A DNA stretch of 64,000 nucleotides from an uncultured Eubacteriales bacterium (GTDB taxonomy: Bacteria > Bacillota > Clostridia > Lachnospirales > Anaerotignaceae). The notes below the pieces were generated by a model that worked only from the letters and a program-made list of their open reading frames with translations, was not told where the DNA came from and ran no database searches. The first letter of the stretch is position 1. Every line of letters starts with the position of its first letter. Location of the stretch: NCBI GenBank assembly GCA_934256695.1, contig CAKQPE010000002.1, positions 1 through 64,000 on the forward strand. Reading direction: 5' to 3'. Both the position numbers and the translations under genes were made by a program. Shown piece after piece: positions 42,730 through 50,569 of this stretch.

Positions 42730-42942
42730 GGTTGCTTTAAAGTTTTTCAAACCCTAAATTTAGTGAAAATATATAATTTTAATTCCAAATTTCATATAAA
42801 ATATATATTTATAATGGCAAAAAACCATTTGCCGTTGAAAACATCTAACCTAAACAAATAGTATTGACTCTACAACGATTCTAAAGATTATAATTTATTT
42901 AAACCAAATATATTTTATATTTTAAAAAAGGGAGGAATTATA

Positions 42943-44133
42943 ATGAACAACAAAAATTTTACTTTTGATACTGAACTTCTTTATAAAGGTGACAAAGTGA
43001 AAGGCTGTGACCTTGTACCAGAATCCGCACCATTATTCATGGCTTCCGCTTTTGATATTGCCGGCGACCTTGATGATGTAAATTCTACATATGAAAACAA
43101 AGGATATACATATATAAGAACAAGAAACCCTAACAGACATATGCTTGCAGATAAAATAAGCTACCTTGAAAACGGCGAAGAAAGTGCAATCTTTTCTTCC
43201 GGTATGGGTGCTATACAGACTGTTTTATTCTCACTTCTTAAATCCGGCGACCATATTATAGCAGGTGATACACTTTACGGTGAAAGCATTGAACTTGTTG
43301 AAATAATGGCAGAGTATGGCATTGAATACACATTTGTTGATTTTTCAGATGCCGAAGCAGTTAAAAAAGCTATTAAACCAAATACAAAAGTAATCTATGG
43401 TGAAACCGCAAGCAATCCTTGTGTTGCTCTTGCCGATGTTGAATCTCTTGCCGAAATAGCACACAGCTGCGGAGCAAAACTTGTTGTAGACAACACATTT
43501 GTTACAGCATATGCCGTTAAATGCCTTGACCTTGGTGCAGATGTTGTTATAAACAGTCTTACAAAGTTTATAAACGGTCACAGTGATGCCCTTCTCGGCT
43601 CTGCTACAGGCTCTAAAGAAATTATGGATAAAATACTTACAAGACAGTCTATATTCGGTACTGCCGGCGGTACATTCAGTACATGGCTTGTCCAGAGATC
43701 AATGCTGACAGTCGGTTTAAGAGTGAAAAAACAGATGGATAATGCAGACAAACTTGCGAGAGCCCTTGAAAAAGATCCTCACGTAATTAAAGTAAACTAT
43801 CCTACTGCTGAAAAATATCCTCAGAAAGAACTTGCAAAAAAACTTTTTAAAAACAGCAATATGTGCGGTGCAATGCTCAGTTTTGAAATGCCTTCTGACA
43901 GAGAAAAAATAAATGAATTTATGAAGCGTCTCAACATCTGCCACTATGCACCTACTCTCGGCGGAGTAAGAACAACTATGTCTCACCCTGCCACATCATC
44001 TCACCGTGACCTTCCGGAAGAAATGAAAAAAGCTCTCGGCATAACAGAAGGTCTTATGAGAATTTCCGTAGGTATTGAAGAACCTGAGGACTTAATAGCC
44101 GATTTCACACAGGCTTTAAAGGCTTTTGACTGA
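42943..44133 (+). CDS. PLP-dependent Cys/Met metabolism enzyme
   Basis: This 396-aa protein is of the cystathionine gamma-synthase/lyase and methionine gamma-lyase family. It shows SGMGAIQTVLFSLLKSGDHII, DTLYGESIELVE, the PLP contact YGETASNPC, VDNTFVTAYAVKCLDLGAD and the PLP Lys in NSLTKFINGHSDALLG (near residue 207). The Cys that marks methionine gamma-lyase (YGCT) is Glu here (YGES), so cystathionine gamma-lyase, homocysteine synthase or another activity is equally possible. GGGAGGAA precedes the ATG. It is followed after 20 bp by a TRIC-type channel gene, probably co-transcribed. No SAM riboswitch or T-box is seen in the upstream 213 bp. Confidence 0.88.
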   Translation: MNNKNFTFDTELLYKGDKVKGCDLVPESAPLFMASAFDIAGDLDDVNSTYENKGYTYIRTRNPNRHMLADKISYLENGEESAIFSSGMGAIQTVLFSLLKSGDHIIAGDTLYGESIELVEIMAEYGIEYTFVDFSDAEAVKKAIKPNTKVIYGETASNPCVALADVESLAEIAHSCGAKLVVDNTFVTAYAVKCLDLGADVVINSLTKFINGHSDALLGSATGSKEIMDKILTRQSIFGTAGGTFSTWLVQRSMLTVGLRVKKQMDNADKLARALEKDPHVIKVNYPTAEKYPQKELAKKLFKNSNMCGAMLSFEMPSDREKINEFMKRLNICHYAPTLGGVRTTMSHPATSSHRDLPEEMKKALGITEGLMRISVGIEEPEDLIADFTQALKAFD

Positions 44134-44153
44134 TAATAACAGGAGAATTTTAA

Positions 44154-44765
44154 ATGGGCATAATACGACTTTTTGAATATCTCGGTACATTCATGTTTGC
44201 ATTTTCCGGTGCTGCCGTTGCCTGCGAAGAAAAACTCGACTACTTCGGTGTGTTATTTCTTGCGGCAGTAACAGCTATGGGCGGAGGTATAATACGCGAT
44301 GCAGTGCTTAATAACGGCACACCATATGCCTTTAAGGAGTATATGCCATATCTTTTTATTTTCATTGCAGTCGTGCTTGTTATAAAGTTCAGAAACAAGA
44401 TACACGACCATATGCTTTTAACGGCATTTGATGCTGTAGGTCTTGCGGCATTTACCGTTTCTTCCGGAATAAATGCCATAAATAATAACGGCAGTTTACT
44501 GACAGTTATTTTTTGCGGTCTTGCTCCTGCCGTAGGCGGAGGAATATTAAGAGATATAATTGTAAACCGAAAACCTTATGTATTACGCAAGGAAATTTAT
44601 GCAGCCGTATCAATATTAGGCTCTGTATATATATACGTACTGCAAAATACCCTATGTAACGGAACTCTTATAATTTCTGCTTTTTTAATTATATTTATAA
44701 CAAGAATGTTTTGTGTATTTAAAAAAGCCAATTTCCCTACAGCCGAAAAAAATATAGATATTTAA
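44154..44765 (+). CDS. UPF0126/TRIC-type cation channel protein
   Basis: This 203-aa protein has seven hydrophobic segments and two repeats, each ending in the signature AVTAMGGGIIRDAVL and APAVGGGILRDIIV. Prokaryotic TRIC channels have this duplicated GGGxxRD motif. It probably conducts monovalent cations or glycine-like solutes. It follows the PLP enzyme with a 20-bp gap and AGGAG, suggesting that the two are functionally linked, perhaps in export or balance of a reaction product. Confidence 0.88.
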   Translation: MGIIRLFEYLGTFMFAFSGAAVACEEKLDYFGVLFLAAVTAMGGGIIRDAVLNNGTPYAFKEYMPYLFIFIAVVLVIKFRNKIHDHMLLTAFDAVGLAAFTVSSGINAINNNGSLLTVIFCGLAPAVGGGILRDIIVNRKPYVLRKEIYAAVSILGSVYIYVLQNTLCNGTLIISAFLIIFITRMFCVFKKANFPTAEKNIDI

Positions 44766-44766
44766 C

Positions 44767-45030
44767 CTTTGATCCCATGATTTTTCATGGGATCCGAAGG
44801 TGTCGACAAAGTCGACACCTAAGTCAAAATCAGGATTTTGACTTGTTTAAGCAGAAGAATAAACAGACGGGTTCCATCGGCTTAAAAGCCTTGAAACCCA
44901 CTGTTTTCCTCGTCGGAAATGAATTCCGCCTGCGGATTCCATTCGGGAAACTTCTTCGTTTCCCGAACCCTTCCGCATCATAAAATAACTTTGTCTACAG
45001 TCTGTGATTTCATGATTTTTCATGGGATCT
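44767..45030. repeat. Divergent palindrome-rich element
   Basis: GATCCCATGA/TCATGGGATC at both ends (44769-44792 and about 45008-45029) bracket GTGTCGAC/GTCGACAC, AAGTCAAAATC/GATTTTGACTT, GAATTCCGC/GCGGATTC and CGGGAAAC/GTTTCCCG stems. The two internal stems next to the left end reappear in inverted order at 50474-50512, so they form a mobile or copied sub-module. Confidence 0.75.
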
Positions 45031-45183
45031 TTTTTTATGCTAAAATTTAACGGTTGATTTATATATTTTTTTAAAAGCTTTAACCTATCTTTTCATAATT
45101 AAACCAAACTATGTATTTGCTCTTTACAAAAATAAGACAGGTGTATATAATATCAAAATAAATTTTTTAGCAAGGAGTATTAA

Positions 45184-45191
45184 ATGTAATG
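45184..45191 (+). promoter_or_regulatory. Minimal start-stop preceding the second MATE start
   Basis: AAGGAG is followed by ATGTAATG: an ATG directly followed by TAA, with the true ATG overlapping it. The first ATG is better spaced from the SD than the real start, so ribosomes may initiate and stop at once before reinitiating. Confidence 0.45.
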
Positions 45192-46544
45192 CATGAATTT
45201 AAAGATTCAAACAAAAAGGTATTTCTTATGAGCCTGCCAATATTTGTTGAGCTGCTTTTGCAGCTTCTTGTAGGCAACATCGATCAGGTTATGCTCAGCC
45301 ATATTTCCCAGTCCGATGTAGCAGCCATAGGCAATGCCAACCAAATAACAAACATAATAGTAATAGCAATGGAGCTTTTAAGCTCTGCGGCACTTATACT
45401 TAACTCACAATACCTTGGTGCAAATGATACAAAACGTACCTATGCAGTATGCCATGTGGTTATAATAGTTGTAGGCATATTTGCTCTTTGTGCCGGTGCA
45501 ATGTGCGTTCTGCTTCCAAGGACAATATTTTCTCTAATGAATGTGCCGTCTGATGTAATAGGAGGCTCTGTAAAGTACCTTTCCATAATAGGCGTATTCT
45601 TTATCGTTCAGGGAATATATGTATCTCTTGCGGCAATACTGAGAAGCTACGGCTGTGTTAAAGAGGTCATGTTTATCTCACTTATAATGAATGTTATAAA
45701 TATATGCGGAAACACAATACTTATTAACGGTCTTTTCTTCTTCCCTAAGCTTGGCATAGCAGGTGCGGCAATATCTACCAATATAAGCAAATTTATAGGC
45801 ATGGTTATAATGTACCGTATTTTCAGAAAATCCACAGGAATCAGGTTTTCCCTTAGATATATTAAGCCTTTTCCGTTTGACACTTTAAAAATATTGCTTA
45901 AAATAGGCATACCTACAGGTGCCGAGGCATTTTCTTACAATCTCAGTCAGATAGCTATTTTGAGCTTTATAAATATATTCGGAACAAATGTAATAGCCAC
46001 TAAAGTATACAGCAGTATGTTTGCAAACATAGCCTATCTTTACTCAATGGCTATAGCACAGTCGGCACAGATAAATATAGGATATCTTGTGGGATCAAAA
46101 AACTTAGAAAGAATACCTCACAGAGTTTATCTCACATCTGTTATATGTATTGCCGTTTCGGTATCGGTTACTATATTTATTTTTATAAACAGCCGTTTTA
46201 TATATTCAATATTTACATCGGAACAGGAAATATTACTGCTTGGTCATACAATAATGTTTATTGAAATTTTCCTTGAAATAGGAAGAAGTATAAATATAGT
46301 AATGACCAAATGCCTTGTTGCAATAAACGATGTATACTTCCCTGTTATAATAGGTATTTTGAGCCAGTGGACAGTAGGTGTAGGTTTTGGGTATCTGATA
46401 GGTGTTCATTTTGCTTTCGGCCTTGTAGGAATATGGATATGTATGGCTTGTGACGAGGCACTGAGAGGAATACTGTTCCTTATACGATTTAAGCTCGGCA
46501 TATGGAGAAAAAAAGTTTACGGCTCTCTTTCACAACAGGCATAG
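45189..46544 (+). CDS. MATE-family efflux transporter 2
   Basis: This 451-aa protein has 12 hydrophobic segments with the MATE start FLMSLPIFVELLLQLLVGNIDQVMLSHIS and the half-repeat motif PTGAEAFSYNLSQIAILSFINIFG. It belongs to a different subgroup from the first MATE protein at 37233. The role is probably drug or metabolite export. It ends in a short basic tail (GIWRKKVYGSLSQQA). The upstream gap carries the divergent palindrome element and TATAAT at 45147-45152. Confidence 0.9.
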   Translation: MHEFKDSNKKVFLMSLPIFVELLLQLLVGNIDQVMLSHISQSDVAAIGNANQITNIIVIAMELLSSAALILNSQYLGANDTKRTYAVCHVVIIVVGIFALCAGAMCVLLPRTIFSLMNVPSDVIGGSVKYLSIIGVFFIVQGIYVSLAAILRSYGCVKEVMFISLIMNVINICGNTILINGLFFFPKLGIAGAAISTNISKFIGMVIMYRIFRKSTGIRFSLRYIKPFPFDTLKILLKIGIPTGAEAFSYNLSQIAILSFINIFGTNVIATKVYSSMFANIAYLYSMAIAQSAQINIGYLVGSKNLERIPHRVYLTSVICIAVSVSVTIFIFINSRFIYSIFTSEQEILLLGHTIMFIEIFLEIGRSINIVMTKCLVAINDVYFPVIIGILSQWTVGVGFGYLIGVHFAFGLVGIWICMACDEALRGILFLIRFKLGIWRKKVYGSLSQQA

Positions 46545-46588
46545 TTTAATAATCTGTTCGGTAGATTAACATAAATTTATGGAACCGA

Positions 46589-46918
46589 AAGACCTTGGGG
46601 TTCACCCCCAAACCCTGAAAATTTTTTGAAAAAAATTTAGTAAAACTTTTGGTAAAATGCAATGAAATTGCATTTTCGAGAGAAAATTATAAGTTATGTT
46701 ATCAAGATTTTGATTTTCTAAAACTTTATCGAATAAAATCTCTCCTGCATTATTTTTAAAACCGTAAATCCTGTATCTGTTTCCGTAAACATTGCAGAGC
46801 CTATTTCCGGAAGCACATGGAATGTGCGGTCTTAAAAAGATTTTTGAAGGTACATGGAACTTTTTTAAAAAAGTTCCTGCAAACCACACTTTTCCATTGG
46901 GAAAAAATTAAATTTAGT
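46589..46918. repeat. Nested-palindrome left arm joined to a 250-bp repeat module
   Basis: The left arm (TTGGGG/CCCCAA, AAATTTTTTG/AAAAAATTT, AAAATGCAAT/ATTGCATTTT) continues into a module containing CCGTAAATCCTGTATCTGTT, GCACATGGAATGTGC and AACTTTTTT/AAAAAAGTT. The same module follows the same left arm at 54360-54660. It is the third repeat type in the window and occurs twice. Confidence 0.85.
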
Positions 46919-46942
46919 CCGTTTTATTAAAACTTTGATTAA

Positions 46943-47111
46943 AGAATTTGACCCTTATTCGCTTCGACTACGTCTCAGCACCTTCTCCACAAGGGAGAAG
47001 GCTTTAAAACCCTTCCGTCAAACCTTCGGTTTGCCACCTTCCCTTTCAGGGGCTTTCGATTTGGGAAGGCTCCTATGAAAGGGGAGCTGTCACGCAGTGA
47101 CTGAGGGGTTA
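46943..47111. repeat. REP-type units
   Basis: A tandem of REP arms: CACCTTCTCC...GGAGAAGG (46979-47004), CCGTCAAACC...GGTTTGCCACC (47014-47040) and CTCCTATGAAAGGGGAGCTG with TCACGCAGTGACTGAGG (47068-47107). Lies between the second MATE gene and the DAHP synthase promoter. Confidence 0.85.
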
Positions 47112-47172
47112 TGATTTCAGCCTGATAAATTCATATTTTTATAAACTTTATATTAAATTTTCGTTTTACCTC

Positions 47173-47227
47173 TTGAATTAGTTTGAATTTGTGCTATAAT
47201 ACCTTAAACTGTAACACTTTAAAGTGT
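47173..47227 (+). promoter_or_regulatory. DAHP synthase promoter with palindromic operator
   Basis: TTGAAT (47173-47178) and TATAAT (47195-47200) with a 16-bp spacer and extended TGn. The 14-bp perfect palindrome ACACTTTAAAGTGT (47214-47227) lies just downstream of the expected transcription start, where a repressor responding to aromatic amino acids would block initiation. Confidence 0.65.
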
Positions 47228-47268
47228 ATTAGCGATATAACTCTACTTATGAAAAGAGGTAATTTTGT

Positions 47269-48297
47269 ATGCAGATGGATTTTAAAAGAAAACTTCCTGT
47301 ACCAAAAGAAATAAAAGAAATGTTCCCTGTTTCGGATAAGGTTGCCGAAATTAAAAAACAGCGTGATGACGAAATAGCAAAAGTTTTTAAAGGAGAAAGC
47401 GACAAGCTTATACTGGTTATAGGTCCATGCTCTGCCGACAGAGAAGAACCTGTGCTTGAGTATATTCACCGTCTTGCAGATATAAACGAAAAAGTAAAAG
47501 ATAAATTAATACTTATACCGAGAATTTATACAAACAAACCTCGTACAACAGGAAAGGGATATAAAGGCATGGCACTTCAGCCTGATCCGGAAAAGAAACC
47601 TGATATGCTCGAAGGTCTTATTGCCATAAGAAAACTCCATATGCGTGCCGCCGAGGAAACAGGTCTTACAAGTGCAGACGAAATGCTTTATCCTGAAAAT
47701 CACAGATATCTCTCCGACCTTCTTTCATATGTAGCAGTAGGTGCAAGATCTGCCGAAAACCAGCAACACAGACTTACAGCCAGCGGAATAGGTATTGCCT
47801 GCGGTATGAAAAACCCTACGGGCGGAGATATTTCCGTTATGCTTAACTCAATAGAGGCGGCACAGTGCGGACATACTTTCCTTTACAGAGGCTGGGAGGT
47901 TACAACACCGGGCAATCCTCTTACTCATGCCGTTTTAAGAGGAGCTGTTGACCAGCACGGACGAAACATTCCTAACTACCATTACGAAGATCTTTTGAAT
48001 TTATACGAAATGTATTGTGCAAGAGGACTTGAAAACCCTGCCGTAATAGTGGACACAAACCATGCAAATTCATCTAAAAAATATATAGAACAGATAAGAA
48101 TAGCCAAAGAGGTTCTTCACAGCTGTAAGTATTCACCTGATATAAAAAGCATGGTTAAAGGCTTTATGATAGAAAGCTACCTTGAAGACGGAAGCCAGAA
48201 GATAGGTGACGGTGTTTACGGAAAATCCATTACCGACCCATGTCTCGGCTGGGAAAAAACAGAAAAGCTTATTCTTGATATTGCCGATTTGGCATAA
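47269..48297 (+). CDS. DAHP synthase, class I (AroG/F type)
   Basis: This 342-aa enzyme condenses phosphoenolpyruvate and erythrose 4-phosphate in the first step of the shikimate pathway. It shows GPCSADREEPVLEYIHRLA, RIYTNKPRTTGKGYKGM, VGARSAENQQHRLTASG, MKNPTGG and DTNHANSSKK, the AroG-type PEP, metal and E4P binding motifs. Length and motifs match the feedback-regulated AroFGH class. GAGGT precedes the ATG. The gene is monocistronic, with a palindromic operator over the promoter and a strong terminator. Confidence 0.93.
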   Translation: MQMDFKRKLPVPKEIKEMFPVSDKVAEIKKQRDDEIAKVFKGESDKLILVIGPCSADREEPVLEYIHRLADINEKVKDKLILIPRIYTNKPRTTGKGYKGMALQPDPEKKPDMLEGLIAIRKLHMRAAEETGLTSADEMLYPENHRYLSDLLSYVAVGARSAENQQHRLTASGIGIACGMKNPTGGDISVMLNSIEAAQCGHTFLYRGWEVTTPGNPLTHAVLRGAVDQHGRNIPNYHYEDLLNLYEMYCARGLENPAVIVDTNHANSSKKYIEQIRIAKEVLHSCKYSPDIKSMVKGFMIESYLEDGSQKIGDGVYGKSITDPCLGWEKTEKLILDIADLA

Positions 48298-48320
48298 AAA
48301 TCAAATAAAACTTTTAATAA

Positions 48321-48356
48321 AAAACCATTCAAAGAAAATAACTTTGAATGGTTTTT
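48321..48356 (+). terminator. Terminator of DAHP synthase
   Basis: AAAACCATTCAAAG / CTTTGAATGGTTTT with a 7-nt loop and T-run, 24 nt past the stop. The AACTTTTAATAA flank resembles the central hairpin module of the nested-palindrome family, as in 37169-37205. Confidence 0.88.
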
Positions 48357-48384
48357 TAAGCTAAATTTATATTTTATTTATAAC

Positions 48385-50373
48385 TTATATTTTTATGTTG
48401 TATATTTTCATTTTATTCCATAAAGTAGAGCGGCTCATTCCCAACTCCTTGGCAGCCTTTGTTCTGGAAAGGGAGTTATTCTTTAAGGCAGCTATAATTC
48501 GTTTTTTCTCCCAGTTTTTCATTGCCTCAGCAGTATCTGTATTTTCGCTGTCATCATACTTTATTGCCGATTGATTTTTCACTATATATTTATGGTATTC
48601 TTCCGTATCGTCTTTAGAAAGACCATTACTTATTTCGCTAAACAAAGCACTGGTTGTTATTCGGCTGTTTTTCATCATAACCGTAAGACGTTCCAGTATA
48701 TTCTGTAATTCACGTATATTTCCCCTAAGGTCATATCTTGAAAGTTCATCTATTATTTCGTGCCACATAGCCTCATTTGACTTATAATTCTTATAATCCG
48801 ATGCTTTTAAGAAAGAAACGGCTATTTCCGCAATATCCTCACGTCTGTTTCGCAACGGAGGAATTTTAAGCTCCAGTACATCAAGCCTGTAGTATAAATC
48901 CTCTCGGAAATTTCCTTTAAGCACCTCGCTGTGAAGGTCTCTGTTTGTTGCGGCTATTACTCGCACATCTACCGGTATTACCGTATCACTGCCTATTCGG
49001 CGGATTTCCTTTTCCTGTATTACTCGAAGCAGCTGAACCTGCATTTCAAGTGGCATTTCGCCTATTTCATCAAGAAATATGGTTCCCATGTGTGCCATTT
49101 CAAAAACACCGGCTTTTCCGCCCTTGCTTGCACCTGTAAATGACCCTTCCGTATAACCGAAAAATTCTGCCTCCAAAAGATTTTTAGGTATTGCCGCACA
49201 GTTTACGGCAACAAATGGGCCTCCGTTTCTGCTGCCTGCATTATGAATACTTTGTGCAAAAAGTTCTTTTCCTGTACCTGTTTCACCCAATATAAGTACC
49301 GTTGAGTCAGAAAATGCATAGCTTCCGGCAACATTCTTTGTTTCCGTAATAGCACTTGATGAACCCTTAATATCATTAAACCCATATTTTGCAAAAAATC
49401 CCTTTTTGCTTTTAGTCAGGCTCAGACGGGCATTCTTTTCATGTTCCTGCAATACGGCAAGGTCTTGGAAGGTTGAAACAACGCCTTTTTTCTGTCCGTT
49501 TATTTCTATAGGTATCCTGTGGGTCAAAACCGTACCATAAGGCAGTTCAAATATATCTCCTATATCTCCGCCGTCTTTTTCCATTGCCTTTATCATTTTT
49601 GTGCCTTTTACCACGTTATATATATGTTTTCCTTCCAAACGGTCGTTAAGGTTAAGTTTAAGAAATTTATAAACCATATCGTTGGCGGCTATTATTATTC
49701 CGTTTTCGTCTATGGCAAGTATGGCATCATTGGTAAAGTTAAACACAACCTTATACTGCTCTATTCTAAGTTCATTTTCTCTGTTTTGTTCTTCCTCACG
49801 CAGCTTTACCTCAACCAAATCCTCAGCACTTTTTAATGCATTGCTTATGGTTTCTTCACTTAGCTTTGCCTCTCTGTATTTGAGTCCGCTGCTTCTGAAT
49901 GTATATGCAAATTCACTTGGCCCTATATAAATAGCTCCGCTGTCTGCAGATGATATAAACTTATTTCGGCTGCTTTCACTGCATGACATATTAAAACTTT
50001 CAACCTCTATTCCCCAGAGAGAAGATATAAAATCACAGTCAACATATTCGTTGTTATACAAAAGAAGAACAGCTTTTTTTACGTTATTTGAGCCTATGCC
50101 TGTTTTTATAAAATCCATAGTGGATTTCTTTACCATTACAGAGCATATTCCACGCCCATACTCAACAAGCCGACTGTCCATGCCGTAAAAAAGAAAAACC
50201 TTTTTGCCTTTTTCGCTCATTTCACGGCAAACGGAAGACACATATTCCTCATCAGTAACTTTTATTGTTACATCAACCCCTATACGGCTTGATATTTCCA
50301 TTATCTGATTTGCATCACTGTCCAAAAAAGTTACAAAACTAATATAATTTAAATAATCCGATACAGTATTCAT
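48385..50373 (-). CDS. Sigma-54-dependent transcriptional activator with PrpR-like sensor and PAS domain
   Basis: This 662-aa protein has an N-terminal PrpR-type sensor region (about residues 1-195), a short coiled-coil, a PAS domain (KVVFNFTNDAILAIDENGII, about 210-310), the AAA+ domain with Walker A GETGTGKE, the sigma-54 contact loop in GYTEGSFTGASKGG and Walker B GTIFLDEIGEMP, and a C-terminal Fis-type helix-turn-helix (SRTKAAKELGMSRSTLWNKM). It activates sigma-54 promoters on sensing a small molecule. The contact loop reads GSFTGA rather than GAFTGA. ATG 50373 has AGGTGA ahead. Both neighbours have their own terminators, so its target genes are probably elsewhere. Confidence 0.92.
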   Translation of the reverse strand: MNTVSDYLNYISFVTFLDSDANQIMEISSRIGVDVTIKVTDEEYVSSVCREMSEKGKKVFLFYGMDSRLVEYGRGICSVMVKKSTMDFIKTGIGSNNVKKAVLLLYNNEYVDCDFISSLWGIEVESFNMSCSESSRNKFISSADSGAIYIGPSEFAYTFRSSGLKYREAKLSEETISNALKSAEDLVEVKLREEEQNRENELRIEQYKVVFNFTNDAILAIDENGIIIAANDMVYKFLKLNLNDRLEGKHIYNVVKGTKMIKAMEKDGGDIGDIFELPYGTVLTHRIPIEINGQKKGVVSTFQDLAVLQEHEKNARLSLTKSKKGFFAKYGFNDIKGSSSAITETKNVAGSYAFSDSTVLILGETGTGKELFAQSIHNAGSRNGGPFVAVNCAAIPKNLLEAEFFGYTEGSFTGASKGGKAGVFEMAHMGTIFLDEIGEMPLEMQVQLLRVIQEKEIRRIGSDTVIPVDVRVIAATNRDLHSEVLKGNFREDLYYRLDVLELKIPPLRNRREDIAEIAVSFLKASDYKNYKSNEAMWHEIIDELSRYDLRGNIRELQNILERLTVMMKNSRITTSALFSEISNGLSKDDTEEYHKYIVKNQSAIKYDDSENTDTAEAMKNWEKKRIIAALKNNSLSRTKAAKELGMSRSTLWNKMKIYNIKI

Positions 50374-50473
50374 TATAATCACCTAAGTATATTATATCAG
50401 CCAATATACAGTAAGGTAAAGGCGAATTAATTTTCGCACAGTTAAAAGTTCTTACTATAGAATCCGCAGTTGA

Positions 50474-50512
50474 AATCCTGATTTTGACTTAGGTGTCGAC
50501 TTTGTCGACACA
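50474..50512. repeat. Sub-module shared in inverted order with 44767-45030
   Basis: AATCCTGATTTTGACTTAGG followed by GTGTCGAC/GTCGACAC, which match the complement of the 44805-44850 part of the other element. Confidence 0.8.
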
Positions 50513-50514
50513 TT

Positions 50515-50541
50515 AAAAAGGGGCTTTTACAGCCCCTTTTT
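50515..50541 (-). terminator. Terminator of the P-type ATPase operon
   Basis: AAAAAGGGGCT / AGCCCCTTTTT around a 5-nt loop, 29 nt after the ATPase stop on the minus strand. Confidence 0.92.
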
Positions 50542-50569
50542 AATTTTTATATAATATTTAATTATAATC

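Noticed and set aside
42730..42942. SAM riboswitch or T-box upstream of the Cys/Met enzyme
   Set aside because: I looked for the conserved core motifs and a terminator in this 213-bp leader and found neither.
46602..46889. 95-codon minus-strand frame in repeat DNA
   Set aside because: It lies wholly in the repeat element and its module. The related copy at 54360-54660 does not keep the frame intact, so it is not coding.
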